Source of the DNA: CAVQBP01 sp963740945
GTDB taxonomy: Bacteria > Bacteroidota > Ignavibacteria > Ignavibacteriales > Ignavibacteriaceae
Direction of reading: 5' to 3'
NCBI GenBank assembly: GCA_963740945.1
Contig: CAVUGE010000011.1
Span: forward strand, 1 to 64,000
Length of the DNA: 64,000 bases
Shown: in pieces, positions 54,129 through 62,026 of the stretch
Numbering within the stretch: position 1 is the first letter of the stretch
Layout of the letters: every line of letters begins with the position of its first letter
The notes under the pieces: generated by a model
Told to the model about the DNA's origin: nothing
Database searches by the model: none
Seen by the model: the letters and a program-made list of their open reading frames with translations, nothing else
Made by a program: the position numbers and the translations under genes

Positions 54129-55811
54129 ATGCAAAAAACTTTTACTGTTTTATTTATATTTATTTTTGTCTTATCTGTTTTTGCACAAAATGGGGAGGAT
54201 AGCTATAGAGTCAGCTGCCCTTCTTATATACCTGTAAATTCAACCTTTGATATTTCTTTGGTAACTACCAATAGATTTGCCAAAGCAGATACACTTGAAT
54301 TATATATATTACCCGACGAGAAACTTTCCTTACTTGATGTTGAGCTAAACACCTTACTCTGGAAATCCGTTTTAGATTATAAATCAGCGCAGGTTGACAG
54401 GTATGCGGGTCCTGCTTATAAATGCATTGTAAACCTTTCCGATTCGGCTTTAACCCCGGGCTCATTTTTCCAATTCTTATTTAGATTTCAAGGAGAAAAT
54501 GTTTCAAAGAGCTTTGTTAAATTTTTCGGAGTATTTAAGGGTAAAGGGAAAGTTTTAGGTTATGTAAATTCCAAAATAAAAAGCAAGCCCATAAAAGAAT
54601 CGGAATTTTTAATGGTTCCGGTTAAATTTTACAATGTTCAGAGAGTAGCGGGGAAAGCATTATTCTTTTCAAAGAATGCATACATGGATTTTACTTTTAA
54701 TGATATTAAATCAGATAATTTATTAACCGAGTTCTGGCTTAAGCTAAATAATCCGGAAGAACAAGTGCTAAAAATAAGGGATAAATTAATTCCGGAATTT
54801 CAGTATACCTTATCGACAAATTCTTTTCAGATTTTATCAGCTGATTCCAAATCAGGTTCACAGATCTATTCCGAACCCTCATTTTTATCCTTAAAGTGCT
54901 GGTATCATATTTCTATACTATTTTCGCTTAAAAACAATACAGTTTCATTTTATAGTGACGGTAAGCTTATTGCGAAATACAAATTAAATAATTCTGTAGA
55001 AGCAAAAGATCTCGGCTTTGAGTTTTATAACTTTGAAGAGAAAGAATCATTCCAGATCGACCTTTTAAGAGTAATTGATTTGAATAACACAATAGATTAT
55101 TCTTTCTCAAATTGTAACTTCCAGAATTTTTCTGCGGATAGTTCAACAGTTATAGCAAGGTTTAAAGTAGATGAGCTGGATGCACTATCGAATCTGAAGA
55201 ACAAAATAGATTTAAATACTTCAGGGATACAGTTAGTGAATTCGGATGCTCCAATATTCGCAAAAGCACCGGAATTAAATATCAAAATGCTTTCCAATTC
55301 TTATGAACTCGATTGGAACGGAGGGGATTATAAGCAGGCTGATTTTTATGTCCTGGAAAAATCTTCAAAAAGCGGGGGCTATACACCTTTATTTAGAATC
55401 GATGCGGATAATTTAAATGAGAAAAATTATTCATACCTTGATCAGAATGACGAATCATCGGATGTAATTTACTATAGAGTTAAGCAAGTCGATAAAGACG
55501 GTTCTATTGTTTATTCATCTCAGGTAAAAATTGGACAGGGCTCATTTGAACCTTTCGTTGTAGAACAGAATTATCCTAATCCTTTTAATCCCAAGACGAG
55601 TATTGTAGTCGAGTTATTGGAGGATAGTGAGGTTAAAGTAATTGTATACAATCTTGAAGGGAAGGAAGTTGCCAGGCTTCATGACGGGTTATTAAATAAG
55701 GGGGTTCATAAATTTACTTTTGATGCTACAGATTTACCTTCGGGCGTTTATCTATATAAGATAGAGACTCCAGACTTCTCTCAAACTAAAAAAATGGTGC
55801 TCACCAAATAA
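54129..55811 (+). CDS. LamG-like secreted protein with T9SS sorting domain
   Basis: 560 residues. The signal peptide is MQKTFTVLFIFIFVLSVFAQ. A concanavalin/LamG-like domain occupies about 170-310 (KALFFSKNAYMDFTFNDI ... LKCWYHISILFSLKNNTVSFYSDGKLIAKY). A fibronectin-like strand region (LEKSSKSGGYTPLF) and the type A sorting domain (EQNYPNPFNPKTSIVVEL ... SGVYLYKIETPDFSQTKKMVLTK) end it. Predicted to be surface-exported through T9SS, possibly glycan-binding. Its place after nuoI makes the operon break clear. Confidence 0.85.
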   Translation: MQKTFTVLFIFIFVLSVFAQNGEDSYRVSCPSYIPVNSTFDISLVTTNRFAKADTLELYILPDEKLSLLDVELNTLLWKSVLDYKSAQVDRYAGPAYKCIVNLSDSALTPGSFFQFLFRFQGENVSKSFVKFFGVFKGKGKVLGYVNSKIKSKPIKESEFLMVPVKFYNVQRVAGKALFFSKNAYMDFTFNDIKSDNLLTEFWLKLNNPEEQVLKIRDKLIPEFQYTLSTNSFQILSADSKSGSQIYSEPSFLSLKCWYHISILFSLKNNTVSFYSDGKLIAKYKLNNSVEAKDLGFEFYNFEEKESFQIDLLRVIDLNNTIDYSFSNCNFQNFSADSSTVIARFKVDELDALSNLKNKIDLNTSGIQLVNSDAPIFAKAPELNIKMLSNSYELDWNGGDYKQADFYVLEKSSKSGGYTPLFRIDADNLNEKNYSYLDQNDESSDVIYYRVKQVDKDGSIVYSSQVKIGQGSFEPFVVEQNYPNPFNPKTSIVVELLEDSEVKVIVYNLEGKEVARLHDGLLNKGVHKFTFDATDLPSGVYLYKIETPDFSQTKKMVLTK

Positions 55812-55818
55812 AGACACT

Positions 55819-55857
55819 GATTTTCACAGATTTCCGCAGACGCAGATTTTCACAGAT
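55819..55857. repeat. Short direct repeat GATTTTCACAGAT
   Basis: GATTTTCACAGAT occurs exactly twice (55819-55831 and 55845-55857), joined by TTCCGCAGACGCA. The CGCAGATT wording resembles the ends of the 92-bp repeats at 20767 and 21040. Low-complexity intergenic repeat in the 269-base spacer, which otherwise shows nothing. Confidence 0.6.
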
Positions 55858-56080
55858 AGGAATTTTTGATGAAAATGTTATGACTTTAAACATGCATAAA
55901 AAAATATACAACTAGTGAATAAAATTAAATTCACATAATCTTTATTTGTTTCCATTTCTTCTTTTTTAATCAGGAAATAAGGTAAATAACCTGGTATAAT
56001 TTATGATTTTCTTTTTGTGCTCTTTATAAAGATTCGGGCATTTTTATAAGGGTTAAATAAAAATTAAAATGGGGTAAAAT

Positions 56081-58765
56081 ATGCAAGCAATAAAAAACTT
56101 TCTAATAAATTTTTTAGCTATTCTTTTCTTTATATCAAATATTACCAGTGCTCAAATAAAAAATGAAAAAGGCATATATGTTCCTGCCGATTTTAAAACT
56201 CTAACAACAAATAATCCTCGTAAATTAAATAAAACCAATAATGATACTTTAGATTATAAAACTTTTAAAATTATAAAGGAAGATTTTCTTTTAAATAATG
56301 GGTGCGGGGATTACGGCTCGAATCAATATTATGCTAATATTGCCAGGGATGAAGACGGTGGTTATTTATGTGTATGGGTTGATGATAAATCGGGACTCCA
56401 GGAAATTAACGCTCAATTATTTAATAAAAATGATTTAAGAGAAGGAAAAATTATTCGAGTTTCCGGGAATTATTTTTATTGGAATCCGGCACCATTTATT
56501 TCATTCAATAAAGTTTCCAATGAATATATAGTAACATGGGCAGAAAGTGACGGCAATATCCATGCACAAAGAATCTCAAAAAGCGGGGAAAAAATCGGAG
56601 GTAATTTTTTAATTAATCAATTTGCCAGAACTAATTCTAATTATCCTTCTATTTGTTGTGCTGAAAACGGGAAAATACTTGTATGTTGGTATTCTGATAA
56701 AGACTATATTGGCGGTCAATCTATCCTTTTTTATAGAATTTTTAACAGTGACCTTACTCCTGTAATCGATCAAAAAGAAATACTTGATCCAGCAAATGAA
56801 AATACCAGCAGCCTTGGATTTCAAAATACTGTTTCTTCAGACAGCTCCGGAAATTTTATTATTGTATGGAGCAGCTATAAAAATAATCATTCAAGAATAT
56901 TTCTTCAAAAAGTAGATAGCAACGGAGACTTAATTGATCACAATTTGGAAGTAAGCGACTCTTCTTCTGCGATTGATTTTACCTTTCCAACAATTGCATC
57001 AACTAGAGACGGTTATTTTTTTATTGTGTGGGCTGAGAAAGGTGCATACGCTAGAATTTATAAAATAAATTCCGGATTTGTTACACCGCAATTCACTATT
57101 GAAGAAGAACAATCCTATAGCGCATATTATGCTGTTACTTCAGATGATAATAATTTTTATGTGGCTTTTTCAGGGGAAAAAAGATTCAGCCAGATTATTT
57201 CTAAGGATGGAAATAGCTTCGGAGAAAAAAAAGAATCATCATTTAGTCTGGCGACACTTACTAGAGTAAAAAATAAGAATTTTTATTCAGCCTTCACAAA
57301 ATTTAATAAAGATGATGCCGATGCGATGGTTCAGAAATTTGATTTAGAATTCAATCCTGCGGGAAAACCAATAAAAGCTTCAGATGATTACTGCAGTTCG
57401 GAACAAAAAAATCCCGTAGTTAAATACAATGAAAGCGGCAGATCAATATCTGCTTGGGAAGATAGAAGGAATGGAATTACCCAGATTTATGCACAGGTTC
57501 TCGATGAAAATGGAAATGCTTTATCGGAAAACATACTTGTAAACGATACTTCAATTTTTGAAAAGGGTATTAATCCTGAAGTATTATCGGATAAATCAGG
57601 AAATTTTTATGTAATTTTTTCAGGAGGTGAATACTATTTTAATGTTATAGTCCAAAAAATTTCAAAAGATGGAAATAAGATCGGTAGTAATAATAAATTA
57701 ACCGATATCAATTATGCGGATAATCTTTGGACACATAGTCAGATAAACGACAACGATGATTTATTAATATCATGGCAGGCGAGCTATAGTAATTCCGCAA
57801 TTTATTTTCAAAAGTTTCATCCCGATTTTACACCCTACAATAATTACAGCAAACTATTCTATACTCCTTCTGCAGTTATTCAGGATATTTCCATTAACAA
57901 AAATTTTGAAATACTTATAATGTGGACAGATTATTTTATAGAGACAGGTGTTTATGGTAAAGATCTTAAAGGAATGCTCTTTAATCCCGAAGGTTCATCT
58001 ATATCTGATTCTATAGTAGTTTATTCCGGAGACAGAATATTTCTGAATGCTGCCTGTAAATTAGATATATATAAAAATCTGGCGTTTATCTGGACAGACT
58101 GCAATTCTTATGGTTACGATAATAAAATAAATTTGAAAAGAATTTATTCCGGCGGTAAGAATTGTTTTGATTCATTTACAGCTAATAGCAGTCTTTCTAA
58201 TCTAAGAATAATAAAAATATTTAACAAAAATATTTTTGCTGCATGGAGTGATAATAATAAAATTAACGCTATTATGATTGATGATAATAAAGGAATCGTA
58301 ATACCAATTAACCTTTATAATTATGAAACATTTTTTTATACTGATTGGGGTATTTACAATAATAATTTTGACCTAGACATATATAACAATAGATTACTTC
58401 TATGCTTTGAAAGTATAAAAAATGTAGATAAAGGTTATGATATTTACGGAAATATCCAGATGATAGATTCTTCTTTTTACCATTTCCCTATTTCAGATGA
58501 TGCAAATTATGAAACTATTTCTTCTGTTTATCCGAATCCTATTTCAACAAATGTTTCATTAAATTACTTTTTAACAATACCTGTTAAAGTAAGTGTTTCT
58601 GTTTATAATATATTAGGTGAAAGAATAGCTGTAATTGAAGATAAACCGGAAGAGCCTGGACTTCATACAATAAAATTTAATGCAAGTAATCTGCCATCGG
58701 GAATCTACTTCTTATATTATAAAGGTATGAAATCTTTTGCAAGAAAATTTTTGATTGTTAAATAA
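56081..58765 (+). CDS. Large T9SS-targeted beta-propeller-like secreted protein
   Basis: 894 residues. The signal peptide is MQAIKNFLINFLAILFFISNITSAQ. Repeating units of the form 'V.W.D.R.G...IYAQ.LDENGN' are visible (for example YLCVWVDDKSGLQEINAQLFN and SISAWEDRRNGITQIYAQVLDENG), typical of surface propeller proteins in this group. The C-terminal domain, SSVYPNPISTNVSLNYFLTI ... SGIYFLYYKGMKSFARKFLIVK, is a diverged sorting domain without the NPFNP core. Function unknown; predicted to be exported. Confidence 0.8.
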   Translation: MQAIKNFLINFLAILFFISNITSAQIKNEKGIYVPADFKTLTTNNPRKLNKTNNDTLDYKTFKIIKEDFLLNNGCGDYGSNQYYANIARDEDGGYLCVWVDDKSGLQEINAQLFNKNDLREGKIIRVSGNYFYWNPAPFISFNKVSNEYIVTWAESDGNIHAQRISKSGEKIGGNFLINQFARTNSNYPSICCAENGKILVCWYSDKDYIGGQSILFYRIFNSDLTPVIDQKEILDPANENTSSLGFQNTVSSDSSGNFIIVWSSYKNNHSRIFLQKVDSNGDLIDHNLEVSDSSSAIDFTFPTIASTRDGYFFIVWAEKGAYARIYKINSGFVTPQFTIEEEQSYSAYYAVTSDDNNFYVAFSGEKRFSQIISKDGNSFGEKKESSFSLATLTRVKNKNFYSAFTKFNKDDADAMVQKFDLEFNPAGKPIKASDDYCSSEQKNPVVKYNESGRSISAWEDRRNGITQIYAQVLDENGNALSENILVNDTSIFEKGINPEVLSDKSGNFYVIFSGGEYYFNVIVQKISKDGNKIGSNNKLTDINYADNLWTHSQINDNDDLLISWQASYSNSAIYFQKFHPDFTPYNNYSKLFYTPSAVIQDISINKNFEILIMWTDYFIETGVYGKDLKGMLFNPEGSSISDSIVVYSGDRIFLNAACKLDIYKNLAFIWTDCNSYGYDNKINLKRIYSGGKNCFDSFTANSSLSNLRIIKIFNKNIFAAWSDNNKINAIMIDDNKGIVIPINLYNYETFFYTDWGIYNNNFDLDIYNNRLLLCFESIKNVDKGYDIYGNIQMIDSSFYHFPISDDANYETISSVYPNPISTNVSLNYFLTIPVKVSVSVYNILGERIAVIEDKPEEPGLHTIKFNASNLPSGIYFLYYKGMKSFARKFLIVK

Positions 58766-58834
58766 TATTTTATAAATCATTGAATAACTATAAATTGGGG
58801 GTGCAAAAGAAAACTTCGAAAATACAAGTTAAAT

Positions 58835-59200
58835 ATGAAAAATATTAAATCGATTGAGAAAGAAATAGAAAATTTAGAAGAGCTGCTTTTAACTCCGGAT
58901 ATAAGAAAATCAGTTTCAGACTTTTCCGAAATCTTAGCAGAGGATTTTATTGAGTTTGGAAGTTCCGGAGAGATATTCACAAAGAAAGAAATAATAAAAT
59001 CACTGCAGGAAGAACCAAAAATAAAATTATCGCTTTCGAATTTTAAGATAAAAGAATTAGGCAGAGATTATTTTCTGGCAACCTATAAAGCTATGAAAGA
59101 AGAAAATGAAGAAAAAGTGTATTCATTGAGGAGTTCAATATGGATGAAAAAAAATGAAAAGTATTTAATGATATTTCACCAGGGAACGATAATAAAATAG
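58835..59200 (+). CDS. DUF4440 / NTF2-like protein
   Basis: 121 residues. The N-terminal helix, then ILAEDFIEFGSSGEIFTKKEIIKSLQ and the C-terminal WMKKNEKYLMIFHQGTII, fit the DUF4440 branch of the SnoaL/NTF2 fold, a cone-shaped small-molecule-binding or hydrolase scaffold. No catalytic assignment. It is followed 11 bases later by a membrane gene and probably shares its transcript. Confidence 0.78.
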   Translation: MKNIKSIEKEIENLEELLLTPDIRKSVSDFSEILAEDFIEFGSSGEIFTKKEIIKSLQEEPKIKLSLSNFKIKELGRDYFLATYKAMKEENEEKVYSLRSSIWMKKNEKYLMIFHQGTIIK

Positions 59201-59211
59201 AGGGAATGCTT

Positions 59212-59982
59212 TTGAGCGAAATGATTGAGAAAATCAAAGAAATAATTTCCTATTCTTTAATTGGCGTTGCTGCATATATGGCAACAGATATAGTGCACGA
59301 AGTATTCGGACATGCCGGTACTTGTTTAATAATCGGACAAAAAATCAAATTATTGACCTCAGTTTATTTTAGAAGTCAACCCGGAAGTATAATAACAGAT
59401 CTGGGAGGACCATTGGCCAATTTGTCTTTTGGCTTATTGATATTTTATTTCCTAAAAATGAAGAGAAATTTTCCTATTCTTCTCAGACTCTTATTATTTC
59501 TTACAATGCTGTACAGTTTTTATTGGTTTTCAGGTACAATAATAGAATCGAGTTTTAGCGGGTCAGGTGATTGGACTTATTTGATTAAACAATTGGACTT
59601 AAGAGGGTTGGGAAAAATAATTTTAATAATTACCGGCATGGCTGCTTACTATTTTTCTATCAGGCTGAATTACAGGCAATTTAATGAGATCAGATTTACC
59701 TTTTCGGAATTTCCATTAAAACAATTTATTTACGGTTCATATATAGCAGCGACATTGGCGGCAGTTATAGCCGGGCTATTTTTTACCCCGGATAGAATAA
59801 TGGCTGCACGTGAGGGACTCCTTGAAATGATAGCTTCAATGCCGATAATCTTTATTGGATCTAAAGATAAATTAAGAATTGAGGCCTACAATATTAAATC
59901 AAACCTTAGGATATTTAATTTTATCGTAACCATTATATTTATTTTATTTTGCTTTACTCTCGGCAGAGGCTTTAATTTATAA
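59212..59982 (+). CDS. M50-like membrane metalloprotease homologue
   Basis: 256 residues from a TTG at 59212. The in-frame ATG at 59206 has no room for the AGAGGGA ribosome-binding site just before it, so TTG is preferred. Several membrane helices. The metal motif is HEVFGH (His29-Glu30 ... His34), which is HExxxH rather than HExxH. It is followed by DLGGPLANLSFGLLIF (about 63-78), resembling the second M50 site. The substrate and activity are unknown. It resembles little-studied bacterial families with a HE-x-x-GH motif in the first helix. Confidence 0.65.
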   Translation: MSEMIEKIKEIISYSLIGVAAYMATDIVHEVFGHAGTCLIIGQKIKLLTSVYFRSQPGSIITDLGGPLANLSFGLLIFYFLKMKRNFPILLRLLLFLTMLYSFYWFSGTIIESSFSGSGDWTYLIKQLDLRGLGKIILIITGMAAYYFSIRLNYRQFNEIRFTFSEFPLKQFIYGSYIAATLAAVIAGLFFTPDRIMAAREGLLEMIASMPIIFIGSKDKLRIEAYNIKSNLRIFNFIVTIIFILFCFTLGRGFNL

Positions 59983-60051
59983 AATAAAATGCAAATCCAT
60001 TTAATGCAGAATCGTAAGTCAAAATACTAATTAAAATTATTTTGAAGAATC

Positions 60052-60090
60052 TTGACATTCTGCTATATCTGTTATAAGGTTAATATAACA
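60052..60090 (+). promoter_or_regulatory. Promoter overlapped by a dyad operator for the GntR/YtrA regulator
   Basis: TTGACA at 60052-60057 and TATAAG at 60073-60078 (spacing 15) could be -35 and -10 elements. The dyad TGTTATA-N7-TATAACA (60070-60090) covers the -10 box. GntR/YtrA repressors bind such inverted repeats, so self-repression of the gene starting at 60110 is inferred. The protein-DNA match is not tested. Confidence 0.55.
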
Positions 60091-60109
60091 ATTAAGGCAG
60101 ATAACAAAA

Positions 60110-60489
60110 ATGCTTATTAAAATAGATTTCGAATCGGAAATACCGATTTATGCGCAAATCAAAAATCAAATTGTTGAAGGAATCGCCTCAGGGATTTTGC
60201 CGGAAGGTGAATCATTACCTTCTGTCCGGCAATTTGCAGTAGATATGGGTATAAATATGCATACAGTCAATAAAGCATATTCAATATTAAAAAGAGACGG
60301 CTTTGTTATCATACATAAAAGAAAGGGGGTTATGGTAAATAAGTTTTCGCAAATGCATACCCCGGTTTTATGAAAGAAATTTCAAAAACAATTAAACCGG
60401 TTATTGCAGAAGCATATTGTAAAGGGATAACAGAAGAAGAGTTTATTAATAAATGTAAAAAAATTTATTTGGCATTTAATGAAGGGTGA
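60110..60489 (+). CDS. YtrA-subfamily GntR transcriptional regulator, frameshifted near the C-terminus
   Basis: The N-terminal winged helix is complete: IYAQIKNQIVEGIASGILPEGESLPSVRQFAVDMGINMHTVNKAYSILKRDGF (about 13-65). The first frame stops at 60373 with an unlikely tail (MHTPVL). A second frame from about 60350 reads YPGFMKEISKTIKPVIAEAYCKGITEEEFINKCKKIYLAFNEG to TGA at 60487-60489, which is the short C-terminal helix of YtrA-type regulators. One extra base would join them into about 126 residues, the normal size. The partner ABC or membrane genes typical of ytr operons are not obvious. Confidence 0.75.
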
Positions 60490-60676
60490 AAAAAATGGGG
60501 TCCCAACAAAAGATAAACTTACTAATTTACAAAGTTATTCCAATCCGGATTTACCTTTATCATCAACGCTTTGTAAAACAATAATTAATTTTTTATATAA
60601 ATAAAAGTTTATGTAAAAAAAAGGTTTAAGATAAATTTGAAATTACTGTTCTATAACAAAACAAAAGGGTAGCAAT

Positions 60677-61258
60677 ATGAATTCGAAAAGAACACTTCAA
60701 ATTATATTATTAACTTTCTTCGGTATGTTGGGAAGTTTAATAATCGGATTCATTTTTTTTAATACGTCTATTTTTATTTATTCCAGTCCAAATATTCAAT
60801 TTCTTATTGCCGGATTTATTGGAGCACTATTTTTTGGTCTTTTAGAATACGGAAACATAAGAGACCAAATCTATGGAATGATATTACTGCTGATTCTTCA
60901 TCTAATAATATTTACAGGAAGATCCCTTTCAATAATAATGATAACAAGAGATATTTTCTACTTGGTTGGGTTATTCTTATCAATCAAAATTTATTATCAG
61001 TTCATAAAAAGAAATCCAAAGATAAAATATTATATAAGAAGTTTAGCATTAGCATTATTTTATGGTCTGCTAAATACAACATTTATAATTGTTTTATTTT
61101 TAATATATACAAGAGCTGAATTCCCATCATTAAATTTCATTTATTCACTTGCAAGGAATGGAATATTAATAGGATTAGGTCTTGGATTAGGAATTGATAT
61201 TTATCTAAGTAATCAGAAGCATTTGTTAAGTATTTTAAAAATAAAAACGGCCTTATGA
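60677..61258 (+). CDS. Hypothetical integral membrane protein
   Basis: 193 residues with about six hydrophobic segments (near 10-30, 36-56, 64-82, 88-106, 117-143 and 158-178) and short charged loops. No motif recognised. It follows the YtrA-like regulator by about 190 bases on the same strand and could be its regulated target, but nothing in the sequence proves that. Confidence 0.6.
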   Translation: MNSKRTLQIILLTFFGMLGSLIIGFIFFNTSIFIYSSPNIQFLIAGFIGALFFGLLEYGNIRDQIYGMILLLILHLIIFTGRSLSIIMITRDIFYLVGLFLSIKIYYQFIKRNPKIKYYIRSLALALFYGLLNTTFIIVLFLIYTRAEFPSLNFIYSLARNGILIGLGLGLGIDIYLSNQKHLLSILKIKTAL

Positions 61259-61337
61259 TAAAATAGAACTAGTAAGTTGCAAATAAATATATTGAAATCT
61301 TCATTAACTTATGATTCGTTAAAAAGGAATTTTATCT

Positions 61338-61395
61338 ATGAGAGTAGCTAGTATAATCATGAGTTTCTTCGCAGTCATTTGGTGGCTCGCAGGCA
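61338..61395 (+). pseudogene. N-terminal stub of a small membrane-protein gene cut at a rearrangement
   Basis: After an AAAAAGGAATTTT ribosome-binding site, ATG at 61338 opens MRVASIIMSFFAVIWWLAG, a convincing start of a membrane protein. From about 61395 the frame reads antisense transposase sequence and stops soon after. The truncated transposase on the other strand ends at the same place, so both were probably cut by one event. Confidence 0.45.
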
Positions 61396-61800
61396 CATTA
61401 AATTCAAGTTGGTCTTTAGCTGATATTCATATAATTTCTTCTTGAAATCATAATATGTTGATTCTACCGGTACTTCATCACTTGCGTTACTTAATCCCAA
61501 TGCATTCATCACTAACATATTAAACCTGCTTGCTTCATATAGCTCTGAATCACTCCAGCCAAATCCTTCTTTTAATATCAGCATTGATACTATGATTCTT
61601 ATTGGGGCATTTGGTCGACCGGTATCATGATTGTATATTTCTGAAAATACTTTCTCTTCTATCCTGAAGGTAACATCATCTCTGAATATACTATCCCAGT
61701 TCTTCTTGTCTTCTAATCTTTGCATCTTCTTTTTGCCTAGTATCTGACCAAATCCTGTGAATAATGTTGGTACGGTGGGTTCTTTGTGTTGTTTGAACAT
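61375..61800 (-). mobile_element. Truncated transposase (IS5/IS1182-like, N-terminal part only)
   Basis: 141 residues equal to the N-terminal domain of IS1182/IS5-group transposases (DUF772): IFRDDVTFRIEEKVFSEIYNHDTGRPNAPIRIIVSMLILKEGFGWSDSELYEASRFNMLVMNALGLS. The DDE catalytic core is missing. The tail LMCLRATK comes from the antisense of the neighbouring gene start. No terminal inverted repeat was found to either side. It is a dead remnant. Confidence 0.75.
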
Positions 61801-62026
61801 CTTATTTTCTCTGATTTTTCTATTGGAAAATTTATTAATTTTTTCTCAGCATACCAATTTTATTCTGAATTATATCTTATTTCTTTTAACTTTCACCAGT
61901 CACTTTTCGGAGTGGTCTCAACTTTGCATATATCCTGGCAGGCTTAGGATTTTTATATAATCTATAATTAAAATATTAAATTTTTATTTCCAACACCTAT
62001 CAAGAATTCTCATCAATTATCTTAAT

